A stretch of DNA of 64,000 nt, taken from NCBI GenBank assembly GCA_033856515.1, contig JAWVEY010000034.1:186001-250000 (forward strand), written 5' to 3'. Below, piece after piece: positions 8,329 through 17,182 of the stretch. Below the pieces are notes generated by a model, which was given only the letters and a program-made list of their open reading frames with translations, did no database searches and was not told the origin of the DNA. Both the position numbers and the translations under genes were made by a program. The DNA is from JALZKA01 sp033856515 (GTDB taxonomy: Bacteria > Actinomycetota > Thermoleophilia > Solirubrobacterales > 70-9). Each line of letters starts with the position of its first letter. Position 1 is the stretch's first letter.

Positions 8329-9150
8329 ATGGGAATGGGGATGGCGGCGGAACCTGTCAGGGCTCATACGGTGGCGGCTGCCTTGTGCGTTGCAGCGCTC
8401 GCGTTCGCCGGCTGCGGCGGCGGCGACGAGAGCTCAACGCAGCCAGAGGCACAGTCGGCCGAAGCCGGCGGCGCCAAGCCCGAGGCGGTCACTACGACCG
8501 AGGCGACGGAGGTCACCAAGCCCGCCAAGCCCGAGACGCTTCGCCTGCTCGAGGACGGCAACCCCACGGTCTTCGTGAAGCTGGGGGAGGAAGTCGACCT
8601 CTACGACAAGCCGGACGGCGAAGTCGTCGAGACGGTCGGACATGCCACGGCCTTCGGCTCCCGCACCGTCTACTCGGTCGTCGACCAAAAGGACGACTGG
8701 GTCGCCGTGCTCACTCCGTACACAGAGAACGGGGAACCGCTCTGGCTCGCGCTGGACCCCGAGCGCCTCAAGGCCGGCCGGACGATCTGGAACATCGAAG
8801 TTGATCTGTCCGAGTTCGAGACACGCCTTTACGAGGAGGGAAAGTTGGTGCGCTCGTTCCCGGTTTCGATCGGGATGCCGACGGCCCCGACGCCGACCGG
8901 CCGCTTTGCGATCACAGACACCTTCCGCGGCGGTCTGAACGCGGCGTACGGCTGTTGCGCCCTCGCCACGACCGCGCGCCAGGTCAACCTCCCGTCGGGC
9001 TGGCTCGGCGGCGACCGGATCGCCTTTCACGGCACCAGCGGCGAGATCGGAGCCGAGATCTCACACGGATGCATCCGAGCCGCCGACGAGGACGTCTCCG
9101 CGCTGGTCGACATGGTCCCGCCCGGCACCCCGGTCGAGATCCACGAGTGA
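8329..9150 (+). CDS. L,D-transpeptidase lipoprotein (YkuD domain)
   Basis: A 273-residue exported enzyme that should form 3-3 peptidoglycan cross-links. The N terminus is a lipoprotein signal with the lipobox Cys at residue 29 (AFAGC), followed by a low-complexity Thr/Glu/Lys/Pro linker (about 30-75), an SH3-like region and the YkuD catalytic domain. The catalytic site is visible as FHGT (His234) and SHGCIR (His246, Cys248, Arg250). ATG 8329 is preferred since an earlier in-frame start lies within the MerR gene and delays the signal peptide. Only ten bases separate it from the MerR gene, so it may be co-transcribed. Confidence 0.92.
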   Translation: MGMGMAAEPVRAHTVAAALCVAALAFAGCGGGDESSTQPEAQSAEAGGAKPEAVTTTEATEVTKPAKPETLRLLEDGNPTVFVKLGEEVDLYDKPDGEVVETVGHATAFGSRTVYSVVDQKDDWVAVLTPYTENGEPLWLALDPERLKAGRTIWNIEVDLSEFETRLYEEGKLVRSFPVSIGMPTAPTPTGRFAITDTFRGGLNAAYGCCALATTARQVNLPSGWLGGDRIAFHGTSGEIGAEISHGCIRAADEDVSALVDMVPPGTPVEIHE

Positions 9151-9161
9151 CGCTTTCGTCA

Positions 9162-9204
9162 CAACTGTTAAGAACGCCTGGCACCAGGCGTGGTGCCTGG
9201 CACC
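9162..9204. repeat. GTGCCTGGCACC-type repeat, locus 1
   Basis: Begins CAACTGTTAAG, then CGCCTGG-CA-CCAGGCG (9175-9190, a 7-bp stem) and GGTGCCTGGCACC (9192-9204). The first 24 bases match 20 of 24 positions at 32182-32205. It separates the convergent ends of the transpeptidase and ligase genes and could end transcription from both sides. Confidence 0.75.
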
Positions 9205-9206
9205 GG

Positions 9207-10820
9207 TCAGGTCTCCCGCAACTTGCGCTTGAGGACTTTGCCCGTGGCGTTACGTGGTAGCTCGTCGATGTAGTGGACGTCGCGCGGGACCTTGTAGCGG
9301 GCGAGGTTCGAGCGCACGTAATCCTTCAGTTCGTCGGCGCCCGGCTTCTCATCGCCGCTGACGACCACGTACGCGGCTAGCCGCTGGCCGAAGTCTTCGT
9401 CGTCAACGCCGATCACCGCCGCGTCCGCAAGGTTGTGATGCGCGAGCAAGAGCTCTTCGACCTCCTGGGGGAAGACGTTCTCGCCTCCCGAGACGATCAT
9501 GTCGTCGTCGCGGCCGTCGATGAACAGGCGCCCCGCTGCGTCGAAATGCCCGACGTCTCCCGACGACATGAGGCCGGAGATCACCTCCTTGGTTTGCCCA
9601 TCCGTGTAGCCCTCGAATTCCATCCCGTTCGAGACGAAGATCCGACCCGTCTTGCCCTGGGGGACCTCGTTGCCGTCGTCGTCGAGCAGGCGCACATAGG
9701 TGCCGAGCGTCGGCTTGCCCACGGTGGTTGGTGCCTCACGGTGGTCTCGCGGGACCGTGATCGAGGCATAGGAGACCTCAGTCGAGCCGTAGAGGACGTA
9801 GAGCACGTCGCCGAAGGCCTCGAGCGTGTCGGTGGCCGTCACGCCGGGCAGCTGCGAGCCGCCGCAAAAGATGATGCGAAGCGAAGAGGTGTCGAACTCG
9901 GCAATCCGCTCGGGCCCCAGCGCGAGCGTGCGCTGGAGCATCGCGGGGACAACCACCACGGTCGTCGCGCGGTGATCCTGGATGCCGCGCAGGAAACCCT
10001 CGGGGTCGAAGCGGCGCCGGCACACGATCTTCGAGCCGAACGAGAGCGCGAGCGAGAGGTTCGCGAATCCGAGCGCGTGGAAAAACGGCGGCGCGATGTA
10101 GGTCACTCCGCCGGTCCGGAACGGCACCCGGTCCAGCAAAGCGCCGAGCGAGTTGATCGAACCCACCTCGCTACGCGGAGCGCCCTTTGGCGTTCCCGTC
10201 GTCCCGCTGGTGAGCATGACCACGGTCGGCCTCACACCGCCGGCGTCGACCGGCGTGGTGGGCGAGGCGGCGATCAACTCCTCGAGTGTCGCCTGGGAGC
10301 CGCCGGCATCCCCGGAGTCGGTCCATGCCCGGTAGTGGCGCTCGGCCCACTCCGGAGCGCGGTCGTCGTACTCCTCGTCGAAGACGAGCGCGGCGACACC
10401 CTCGCGCTTGCACACGTCGTCGATCTGCGGCCCGGCGAACTCCGTGTTCATGTAGACGGCCCGCAGGCCGGCCTTTGCTGCTGCGTAGGTCGCGTCAGCG
10501 AAGCCCCGGTGGTTGCGGCAGAGGATCGCGATGGTGTCGCCGGGCTTGATCCCGTCCGCCATCCACGCGTTTGCCAGCGCGTTCGAGCGCTCGTCGATCT
10601 CCATGTATGTGAGAGAGCCGAGCTCGTCCACCAGAGCCGTCCCCTCGCCGTACCGAATCGCCGCGACTGTGGCGGCCGCGCCGAACGGCCCGCGGCGCGC
10701 CGCCTCTCGGGCCATCTGCACCATCTTGTCGGGGCGCGAAGGAGCGAGAATGCCCGAACGGGCCACCGCTGCGGTCGCCTGGGCGGTTGTCGCCGACTTG
10801 CTCAAGAAGTTCCGCAGCAA
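9207..10820 (-). CDS. Acyl-CoA synthetase (AMP-forming ligase, FadD-like)
   Basis: A 537-residue adenylate-forming enzyme that activates a carboxylic acid, probably a fatty acid, with ATP and CoA. The P-loop-like motif LTSGTTGTPKG is at residues 203-213, YGSTE follows mid-protein, SGDVGHFDAAGRLFIDGR is the hinge region, and the catalytic lysine lies in the C-terminal NATGKVLKRKL (about Lys528). TTG 10820 is the chosen start; the first 30 residues are less conserved in this family, so a slightly later start is possible. It faces a small gene of unknown function across a 43-base gap. Confidence 0.9.
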   Translation of the reverse strand: MLRNFLSKSATTAQATAAVARSGILAPSRPDKMVQMAREAARRGPFGAAATVAAIRYGEGTALVDELGSLTYMEIDERSNALANAWMADGIKPGDTIAILCRNHRGFADATYAAAKAGLRAVYMNTEFAGPQIDDVCKREGVAALVFDEEYDDRAPEWAERHYRAWTDSGDAGGSQATLEELIAASPTTPVDAGGVRPTVVMLTSGTTGTPKGAPRSEVGSINSLGALLDRVPFRTGGVTYIAPPFFHALGFANLSLALSFGSKIVCRRRFDPEGFLRGIQDHRATTVVVVPAMLQRTLALGPERIAEFDTSSLRIIFCGGSQLPGVTATDTLEAFGDVLYVLYGSTEVSYASITVPRDHREAPTTVGKPTLGTYVRLLDDDGNEVPQGKTGRIFVSNGMEFEGYTDGQTKEVISGLMSSGDVGHFDAAGRLFIDGRDDDMIVSGGENVFPQEVEELLLAHHNLADAAVIGVDDEDFGQRLAAYVVVSGDEKPGADELKDYVRSNLARYKVPRDVHYIDELPRNATGKVLKRKLRET

Positions 10821-10863
10821 GGCGCCCGCGAATCTACTCCGTCGGAGGTTTAGGATTCAGCGC

Positions 10864-11364
10864 ATGGGTCTCTTCAACTTCTTCTCAAGCCGGCGAGAGC
10901 GCGAGAGTGCTATTCCTCAAACCGAAGCCGATTCCATCACCGCCAAGCTCCAAGCGAACGATGCCCCGGTGGGTCAGCCGATCCAAGGCGTCGGGACGCC
11001 GCAGCCGTTCGGGCAGCTCGGCGTGGGAGAGGCGATGGACATGGGCAGCATGCTCGGCATGCTCGGGATGATCAAGCAGGCGTACCAGTCCGGGAACGTC
11101 CAGATCTCTCACGGCGAGCACGTCATCGACATGCGCGGGACGACGGATGGCAAGGAGCTCCGCCAGCAGCTCATGGCCGCGATGCAACAGGCCGGAATCG
11201 ACCCGGAGCAGATGCCGGACGGCACTCAGCAGGTCGATGCGTCGCAGTACGCGGGCCTCCAGCAGAACCTCCTCGACGTCCTCTCCCAGCACGGGGTTGA
11301 TGTGAACGCCGGTGCGAGCTTCGAGGTCCTGCCGGACCTCGACGGCGACGGCAAGCCCGGCTGA
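10864..11364 (+). CDS. Hypothetical protein, methionine/glutamine-rich
   Basis: A 166-residue protein not recognised as any family. It begins MGLFNFFS at ATG 10864, has a Met/Gly stretch (MDMGSMLGMLGM, about residues 60-71), a HGEHVIDMRGTT segment and a Gln-rich helical region, then ends with an acidic DLDGDGKPG tail that resembles an EF-hand-like loop. No signal peptide or membrane segment is clear. The open frame extends far upstream, but that part is antisense to the ligase gene. Position-specific codon bias agrees with neighbouring genes. Confidence 0.65.
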   Translation: MGLFNFFSSRRERESAIPQTEADSITAKLQANDAPVGQPIQGVGTPQPFGQLGVGEAMDMGSMLGMLGMIKQAYQSGNVQISHGEHVIDMRGTTDGKELRQQLMAAMQQAGIDPEQMPDGTQQVDASQYAGLQQNLLDVLSQHGVDVNAGASFEVLPDLDGDGKPG

Positions 11365-11371
11365 GGCGGGC

Positions 11372-11455
11372 CCGGAGGCCGCCACGCTGCGTCCTCGGAT
11401 TTGACTTTGCAACCAGCAAAGCCTGCATCCTGCGTCCTTGCCTGGCGGCCTCCGG
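11372..11455. repeat. 84-bp element with perfect 13-bp terminal inverted repeats
   Basis: CCGGAGGCCGCCA (11372-11384) and TGGCGGCCTCCGG (11443-11455) are exact reverse complements. Inside are a second stem-loop, CTTTGC-AACCA-GCAAAG, and a repeated CTGCGTCCT. It lies between two same-strand genes and may be a palindromic mobile repeat, a structured RNA or a processing/termination element. Confidence 0.7.
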
Positions 11456-11467
11456 ACTCCGCCTCTA

Positions 11468-12469
11468 GTGGCTGAGCTTGGTCGCGGCGAGCGCGTCCTA
11501 CCCGGTGTCTGGAGATTGCGCCTCCCTCTGCCGTGGGAGAACTCGCCGCACGGCAACGCCTACGCGGTCTCGGCCGGCGACGGCATCGTCCTCGTCGATA
11601 CGGGCTACGCGGGCGAGGACGGGACCCGGCAGCTCGAGTTCGCGCTCGCACAGGTGGGCTGGGAGATCGGCGACATCCGGCTGGTCGTCTGCACGCACAC
11701 TCACGCTGACCACTACGGCCTTGCGGGGCCGATCCTGGATGCCGCCGAATGTGAACTTTGGATGCACTCCGCCTGGGCCCATGTCCGGCCGATGGTCGAG
11801 GACCCGGTGGGGAGCGTGGAACGCCGGCTGGAGCTCGCGCGCAGCGGCGGGGTGCCCGAGCCCGTGCTCGAGAGCTTTCGCGCGGCCCGCGCGGAGGCCG
11901 GCACCGGAATCGCGAGGATCGTCGAGCCCGATCGCACGCTCGGCGAGGGGGACGAGGTCGACACTGACCACGGCTCGTGGCGCGTCGTCGAAACCCCGGG
12001 GCACGCCCCCTCGCACATCGTCCTCCACCAGCCCGAGAGCGGCCTGCTGATCTCAGGCGACCACATCGGCGGAAAGATCTTTCTGTTCTTCGACTACGGG
12101 CACACCCCCGATCCGGTCGGGGAGTACCTAGATTCGCTCGATCGGGTGGAGTCACTCGACACCGGGCTCTGTCTGCCGGGCCATGGACGCTCGTACCGAG
12201 ACGTGCCCGGCAAGGTGCGGGTCTATCGCGAGGAGGTCTTGAAGCAGCTCGGGCGCGTACGCGACGCGCTTGGCGACGAGCCGAGAACCCCGTTCGAGGT
12301 AATTCAGAGCTTCGTGGGTGGCGCCGAGCTCGGACCGGGAACGTTCGGCTACGCGATGCAGATGGTGATGTCGTATCTCGACCACTTGACCATCACGGGC
12401 GACGCGGAGCGCGACGACGACGGCGACATCCACCGCTGGCGATCGCTTGTGGGCGGGGCGAACGGGTAG
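11468..12469 (+). CDS. MBL fold metallo-hydrolase
   Basis: A 333-residue metallo-beta-lactamase superfamily hydrolase. The metal site HTHADH is at residues 77-82, further ligands are expected in the GHAPSHIV and SGDHIGG segments (a His and an Asp), and LPGHGRSY supplies the last histidine. A C-terminal helical region of about 90 residues resembles the LACTB2-like winged-helix tail. GTG 11468 is chosen over TTG 11438 because the latter is inside the inverted-repeat element and adds ten residues without resemblance to the family. No substrate can be named. Confidence 0.82.
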   Translation: MAELGRGERVLPGVWRLRLPLPWENSPHGNAYAVSAGDGIVLVDTGYAGEDGTRQLEFALAQVGWEIGDIRLVVCTHTHADHYGLAGPILDAAECELWMHSAWAHVRPMVEDPVGSVERRLELARSGGVPEPVLESFRAARAEAGTGIARIVEPDRTLGEGDEVDTDHGSWRVVETPGHAPSHIVLHQPESGLLISGDHIGGKIFLFFDYGHTPDPVGEYLDSLDRVESLDTGLCLPGHGRSYRDVPGKVRVYREEVLKQLGRVRDALGDEPRTPFEVIQSFVGGAELGPGTFGYAMQMVMSYLDHLTITGDAERDDDGDIHRWRSLVGGANG

Positions 12470-12513
12470 CGGGCTTGATTCATAGAACGAATCAAGCAAA
12501 GGAGAAAAGAGTC

Positions 12514-13137
12514 ATGACTGACACCCCCGCGAAGGACGCAAAGCTCGTTCAGTACCTGAACGAGGCGAACGCCAAGGAGAAGGAGCTCGAAGCCGCCCTG
12601 ACGGCTCACATCGGCATGAGCGAGATGGCCGATCGCAAGCCCTACAAGAAGAAGCTTCAAGAGCACCTGAGAGAGACCAAGAACCACTCGAAGGCACTGG
12701 AGCGGCGGATCAAGAAGCTTGGTGGTTCCGGCAGCGTGACCGAAACCGTCGTCGCGACTGCCGCCAAGACCGCAGGCAATCTGCGCGGCCAGGCCGTTTC
12801 CGCCGCAAAGGGCCCGCTCCACATGGTGCGCGGTACCTCGCCCGAGGAGAAGCTCCTCAAGAACGCGAAGACCGAGTACTGGAACGAGCACGAGGAGATC
12901 GCCACGTACATGGCGATCGAGACGCTCGCCGAAGCCGTCGGTGACAGGGAAACGGCCAAGCTCGCGCGCGACATCCGCCGCGACGAAGAGAAGATGGCCC
13001 GCTACCTCGAGCGGCTCATCCCATCGCTGACCAAGGCGGTCGTGCAGACCGAGATCCCTGCCGCGGAGCGACGCAAGCCCGCAGCTCGCAAGCGTTCGAG
13101 CAGCTCGAAGAAGCGCAGCACCGCGAAGAAGAGCTAG
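12514..13137 (+). CDS. DUF892 ferritin-like protein with lysine-rich tail
   Basis: A 207-residue helical protein like YciE/YciF. Helical segments include NEANAKEKELEAALTAHI (about residues 12-30), HLRETKNHSKALERRIKKLG and HEEIATYMAIETLAEAVGDRETA, with Glu/His placed as in ferritin-like diiron proteins. The last 25 residues form a basic tail (RKPAARKRSSSSKKRS...) like histone-like C termini, which suggests DNA or membrane contact; that is inference. ATG 12514 follows AAAGGAGAAAAG, a strong ribosome-binding site. The family is usually stress-induced. Confidence 0.8.
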   Translation: MTDTPAKDAKLVQYLNEANAKEKELEAALTAHIGMSEMADRKPYKKKLQEHLRETKNHSKALERRIKKLGGSGSVTETVVATAAKTAGNLRGQAVSAAKGPLHMVRGTSPEEKLLKNAKTEYWNEHEEIATYMAIETLAEAVGDRETAKLARDIRRDEEKMARYLERLIPSLTKAVVQTEIPAAERRKPAARKRSSSSKKRSTAKKS

Positions 13138-13179
13138 ACCCTCGCCGACCGGCGCGGCGGGCCCTCGTATCTTGAGGGC

Positions 13180-14988
13180 ATGACCACCGCCGCGCCGGAC
13201 AAGGCGCTCGAAGAAGCCCGCTGGAACCTTGACCCGCTCGTCGATGGGAGGGGCGAGGAGGGGACGCTCGCGCTCCTCGCCGAGGCACGCGAGCAGGCGG
13301 TTGCGTTCGCCGAGAAGCACCGCGGCAAGGTCTCCGAGCTCGACGCGCCGGGCCTCGTCGCCGCGATGCGCGAGCTCGAAGAGATGTTCGACAAGATCGG
13401 GCGTGCAGGCTCGTACGCGGCGCTTCGGTTCACGGTGGACACCGCCGACCCGGAGCGCGGCGCCCTGCTGCAGCAAGTCCAAGAGCGCGGCGCCGAGATC
13501 GAGACGTCGCTGATCTTCTTCGAGCTCGAATGGAACGAGCTTCCGGACGAACAGGCGGAGGCGCTCCTCGAGGCGGAGGAGCTCGAGTTCTGCCGCCATC
13601 ACCTTCGCACGGCGCGCCGCTACCTCCCGCACCAGTTGACCGAGCCCGAGGAGCTGATCCTCACTGAGACCGAGGTGACTGGGCGCTCCGCATTCGGGCG
13701 GCTCTTCACCGAGCAGATCTCGAGCGTCATGGTCGAGCTGCCCGACGCCGAGGAGCCGGTGCCGCTGATGGAGGCTCTCAGCCGCCTTCAAGACCCCGAT
13801 CGCGAGCGCCGCGCCGAGGCGGCCGACGCAGTGACGGCGGCCCTCGAACCCGGGCTCCGAACCCGTGCCTTCATCTTCAACACGCTCCTCCAGGACAAGT
13901 CGACCAAGGACCGCCTGCGCTCCTATGAGCACTGGCTCGCTGCCCGCAACCTCGCCAACGAGGCGTCGGACGAGTCGGTCTCTGCGCTCATCGAAGCCGT
14001 CGTCTCCCATTACGAGCTGGCGCGGCGCTGGTATCGGCTGAAGGCACGGCTCCTCGGCCTCGACAAGCTCGCCCACTACGACCGGATGGCGCCGGTCGCC
14101 TTAGAGGAGCAGCGGATCGGCTACGCGGACGCTCGTGAGCTTGTCCTCGACTGCTACCGAGGCTTCTCGCCGGAGCTGGGCGACGCCGCGTCCGGGTTCT
14201 TCGAGGGCGACTACATCGACGCGCCCCCCGCGGCGGGCAAGCGCGGCGGCGCCTTCTGCGCCTACACGGTTCCGTCGGCGCACCCGTACGTGTTGCTGAA
14301 CTACACCTCCCGCTCAGGCGACGTCCTGACGATGGCGCATGAGCTCGGCCACGGCGTCCACGCGTACCTCGCGGGCAAGGAGCAGAGCCTCTTCCAGGTC
14401 TCGACTCCGCTCACCGTCGCCGAGACGGCGTCGATCTTCGGAGAGACGATCGTGCTCGAGCGCCTCCTCTCAGAATCGCCCGATGCCGCGGCCCGCCTCT
14501 CGCTCCTGGCCGAGTCTCTCGACGGCGCCGTCGCGGCGGTCTTCCGCCAGGTGGCCATGAACCGCTTCGAAGATCGCATCCACGCCGAGCGTCGGACGTC
14601 AGGCGAGCTCTCGCCCGATGCCTTTGCCGCGGCCTGGCTCGACACTCAGGCCGACCTCCTTGGCGACTCGGTCGAGCCGGCTCCGGAGTACAGCACGTGG
14701 TGGTCCTACGTCCCGCACTTCGTCGATACGCCCGGCTACGTCTACGCGTACGCCTACGGGCACCTGCTGGCGCTCTCGGTCTATCGCCGCTACCAGGAGG
14801 CCGGCGCGGGGTTCGTCCCGTCCTACCTGGAGCTGCTCGCGGCAGGCGGCTCGCGCTCGCCCGAGGACCTGGGAGCGATCGTGGGCGTTGACCTCACCGA
14901 CCCGGGCTTCTGGACCTCGGGCCTTGGCCTGATTGAGGAGCAGCTCGACGCGGCCGAAAAGGCAGCGGCCGAAGCGGGTCGTCTTTAG
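13180..14988 (+). CDS. pepF: M3 family oligoendopeptidase F
   Basis: A 602-residue zinc metallopeptidase of usual PepF length, degrading oligopeptides in the cytoplasm. The HExxH zinc motif is HELGH at residues 387-391, and the third ligand Glu lies in the following TVAETASIFGE segment. N-terminal helices (ELEEMFDKIGRAGSYAALRF) match the PepF N-terminal domain. ATG 13180 follows TTGAGGGC. The gene ends four bases before the end of the convergent HD-GYP gene. Confidence 0.93.
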   Translation: MTTAAPDKALEEARWNLDPLVDGRGEEGTLALLAEAREQAVAFAEKHRGKVSELDAPGLVAAMRELEEMFDKIGRAGSYAALRFTVDTADPERGALLQQVQERGAEIETSLIFFELEWNELPDEQAEALLEAEELEFCRHHLRTARRYLPHQLTEPEELILTETEVTGRSAFGRLFTEQISSVMVELPDAEEPVPLMEALSRLQDPDRERRAEAADAVTAALEPGLRTRAFIFNTLLQDKSTKDRLRSYEHWLAARNLANEASDESVSALIEAVVSHYELARRWYRLKARLLGLDKLAHYDRMAPVALEEQRIGYADARELVLDCYRGFSPELGDAASGFFEGDYIDAPPAAGKRGGAFCAYTVPSAHPYVLLNYTSRSGDVLTMAHELGHGVHAYLAGKEQSLFQVSTPLTVAETASIFGETIVLERLLSESPDAAARLSLLAESLDGAVAAVFRQVAMNRFEDRIHAERRTSGELSPDAFAAAWLDTQADLLGDSVEPAPEYSTWWSYVPHFVDTPGYVYAYAYGHLLALSVYRRYQEAGAGFVPSYLELLAAGGSRSPEDLGAIVGVDLTDPGFWTSGLGLIEEQLDAAEKAAAEAGRL

Positions 14989-14991
14989 AGC

Positions 14992-16344
14992 TCAGCCCGG
15001 GGGCTCGGCGTCGCCCCAGGCCTCGACGAGATCGATCAGCGTCTCGACCACCCGTGGGTCGAACTGCTTGCCTGACTCGTTTCGCAGCTCGGCGATCGCC
15101 GCTTCGACGGGCATCGCCTTTCGGTACGGGCGGTCGGTGGTCATCGCGTTGAAGGCGTCGCAGGCGGTGATCACCCGCGCGCCGATCGGGATCTCCTCGC
15201 CTGCCAGGCCGTCTGGGTACCCCTTTCCGTCCCAGCGCTCGTGATGGGTGCGAACTACGACGCCCGCCTGTTCCAGCACGCCTCCGATCCGGTTGAGCAT
15301 TCCTTCGCCCTCGACCGTGTGGGTCCGCATGACGTCCATCTCCTCGTCCGTTAGCCGTCCAGGCTTGTTGATGATCTCGTTGGGCACCGCGATCTTCCCG
15401 ACGTCGTGGAGCAACGCTCCGAACTCGAGGTCCCGCAGCTGGGTCTCGTCAAGGTCGAGAGCCTCGCCGACTTGGTGCGCGAGGACGACGACGCTGCGCG
15501 AATGGTTCCCCGTGTACTCGTCGGTGGATGACAGGACCTCGCTGAGCAGGATCGCGGTGCCGCGGTAGGCACCCGACAGCGCCCTTGCGCTTTCAATCCG
15601 CGCTTCCCTCTCCTTCGCGAAGATCTGAAAGACGCCGAGGAGCGGCAGGACCAGAATGCTCGCCCACGGATCCGCGGCGGCAGCGAAGGCAACGAGGAGC
15701 CCCGCCGGGGAGAGAAGAGCGTCGATGAGGTCGATCTGGGCGAGCTCGGCGATCACCTCTCGTGGCTTGATCCCGAGCCCATAACTCACACGAAGCGTGG
15801 TCATGGCCCCGTCGATGGCGAACTGAGCTGCCAGCGCAAGGAGGTAGACAGGCCAATCCGACCAATCGGGAGACGTGGCCCCGAAGGCGAGGAGCACCAG
15901 AACGGGCCAGATCGAGTACCACGCGTCACCGGTGCGGAGCATCGCCCGGTCCGCGTGGACCTCTCCCCTTCGGTAATCGGGGATGCGGGCGAGAAGCAGG
16001 GCGCCGGCAACCGCGAATGGCACCGTGTTGGTCGGCAAGAGAAAGAGCATCGGTACGAAGACGAGCTGCGAAGGGTCGGTCCACCCGGAGGCGATTCTGA
16101 ACTCGACCCGCGTCGCAAGGGCGTAAACGGCCATGAGGCCGACGGCGAGCGGGATGTCGAGCGAGCGAGGTGTATCCCAGGCGACGGCAACGACCGTCGC
16201 GGCGACGATGAACGCGAGCGACGCGGTGACCTCCACCGTCCGCTCGCGGTCGAAAAGCCCGAGCACGAGGTGCGCACGCGACTCCGCAAGCAGGCGCTCC
16301 TGCGCCGGTCCGAGGTCGGCGGTGCTGCTCGTTGGGGCAACCAT
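14992..16344 (-). CDS. Membrane-bound HD-GYP domain protein (c-di-GMP phosphodiesterase-like)
   Basis: A 450-residue protein with about six or seven N-terminal hydrophobic segments (residues about 35-220) and a cytoplasmic HD-GYP domain (about 255-450). The HD dyad is at His313-Asp314 (LLHDVGKIAVP), and later motifs are HHERWDGKGYPDG with the GYP signature and CDAFNAMTTDRPYR. Proteins with this domain usually hydrolyse cyclic di-GMP. It is divergent from a pair of secreted-protein genes. No GGDEF domain is attached, and the N-terminal region probably senses an unknown membrane signal. Confidence 0.9.
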   Translation of the reverse strand: MVAPTSSTADLGPAQERLLAESRAHLVLGLFDRERTVEVTASLAFIVAATVVAVAWDTPRSLDIPLAVGLMAVYALATRVEFRIASGWTDPSQLVFVPMLFLLPTNTVPFAVAGALLLARIPDYRRGEVHADRAMLRTGDAWYSIWPVLVLLAFGATSPDWSDWPVYLLALAAQFAIDGAMTTLRVSYGLGIKPREVIAELAQIDLIDALLSPAGLLVAFAAAADPWASILVLPLLGVFQIFAKEREARIESARALSGAYRGTAILLSEVLSSTDEYTGNHSRSVVVLAHQVGEALDLDETQLRDLEFGALLHDVGKIAVPNEIINKPGRLTDEEMDVMRTHTVEGEGMLNRIGGVLEQAGVVVRTHHERWDGKGYPDGLAGEEIPIGARVITACDAFNAMTTDRPYRKAMPVEAAIAELRNESGKQFDPRVVETLIDLVEAWGDAEPPG

Positions 16345-16390
16345 GCCTGTATTCCATCGTCCGCAGGCGTCAAGCCCTTGAAAATCGGGC

Positions 16391-16435
16391 GCAAACCTTT
16401 AGCCGAAAGGCTCGGATTAGACGGATATCCCATCC
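16391..16435 (+). promoter_or_regulatory. Conserved leader motif upstream of secreted paralogue 1
   Basis: GCAAACCTTTAGCC-GAAA-GGCT forms a stem with a GNRA tetraloop, followed by GGATATCCCATCCAGC. A similar series (GCAAACCCTCAACCGGAAAGG, then GGGATATTCGTCCAGC) precedes the second paralogue. It starts 115 bases before the ATG. It may be a cis-acting RNA or promoter-proximal element; the class is not recognised. Confidence 0.45.
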
Positions 16436-16505
16436 AGCTTTTCGTCTCTCGCTCCGAATCACCTTCCACGCACCAATTTTTGATTCCCGAACGACGAGAG
16501 GTCAC

Positions 16506-17144
16506 ATGAACACGAGAACCCACAGCATTCGCAACCGCATTCTCGCCCTGGCACTGCCAGTGGCGGCGACCTTCGTCGTGGCGCCCTCGGCGCAAGCTGG
16601 GCTACTCGTCGCGTCCGCGGAAGATTGCGACGCGCAGGAGCTCTCTCAGCCCTTTATGCCCTGGGCCGACCCTGCGAGCTACACGCTCGCTCCTGATGGC
16701 GGGTTCGAGGAGGGCGGCTCGTCGTGGTCGCTCAGTGGTGGCGCAAGCGTTGGGTCCGGCAACGAGAGCTACAACGTTCGCAACGCAGGCGATACTCATT
16801 CGCTGAAGCTGCCGTCGGGGAGTTCCGCCAAGAGCGCCACCATGTGCGTCGGGCTCGAGCACCCGACACTGAGGCTGTTCGCCCGCAACACGGGCTCGCC
16901 GCTTTCGATCCTCAAGGTCGCGGTTCATTTCGAGGATGCGGCCGGAAACGTCCGCTCCCTGCCGATCGGGGTCGTCGCCGCCGGCTCGAGTTGGCAGCCG
17001 ACCCAGCCGATGCTTGTCACGGCCAACCTGTTGGCGCTGCTCCCGGGTGGGCAGACGCCGGTCGCGTTCGAGTTCACGCCCGTCGGCTTCGGCGGCAACT
17101 GGCGCATCGACGACGTCTACGTCGATCCGTATCGCCGCTCCTAA
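16506..17144 (+). CDS. Small secreted protein, paralogue 1
   Basis: A 212-residue exported protein of unknown function. It has a signal peptide (MNTRTHSIRNRILALAL... ending PSAQAG, about residues 1-36). The mature part has a CDAQELSQPFMPWADPASYTLAPDGGFEEG segment, a WSLSGGASVGSGNESY beta region and ends NWRIDDVYVDPYRRS. The pattern of beta strands with a GGFE start resembles carbohydrate-binding or adhesion-type jelly rolls, but no family is identified. The next gene but one along the strand is a close paralogue with the same start and end motifs. ATG 16506 follows GACGAGAGGTCAC. Confidence 0.8.
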   Translation: MNTRTHSIRNRILALALPVAATFVVAPSAQAGLLVASAEDCDAQELSQPFMPWADPASYTLAPDGGFEEGGSSWSLSGGASVGSGNESYNVRNAGDTHSLKLPSGSSAKSATMCVGLEHPTLRLFARNTGSPLSILKVAVHFEDAAGNVRSLPIGVVAAGSSWQPTQPMLVTANLLALLPGGQTPVAFEFTPVGFGGNWRIDDVYVDPYRRS

Positions 17145-17160
17145 GCCGCACTAGTCCAAA

Positions 17161-17182
17161 GCAAACCCTCAACCGGAAAGGG
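17161..17182 (+). promoter_or_regulatory. Leader motif upstream of secreted paralogue 2
   Basis: GCAAACCCTCAACCGGAAAGGG aligns with the motif before paralogue 1 (GCAAACCyTyArCCGr-AAGG). Here it runs directly into a terminator hairpin lying upstream of the second paralogue, which would suit an attenuation arrangement, although the hairpin could just end transcription of paralogue 1. Confidence 0.4.

Noticed and set aside
12349..14076. Long minus-strand open frame of 575 codons
   Set aside because: It is antisense to the DUF892 and PepF genes. High G+C content keeps antisense frames open, and its translation has no domain, only Leu/Arg/Gly-rich sequence.
16391..16435. Cyclic di-GMP class I riboswitch
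   Set aside because: GCAAACC and a GAAA-capped stem are present, but the second half (GACGCAAAGCC and the GGUAGC-type wing) is absent, so the class cannot be claimed.
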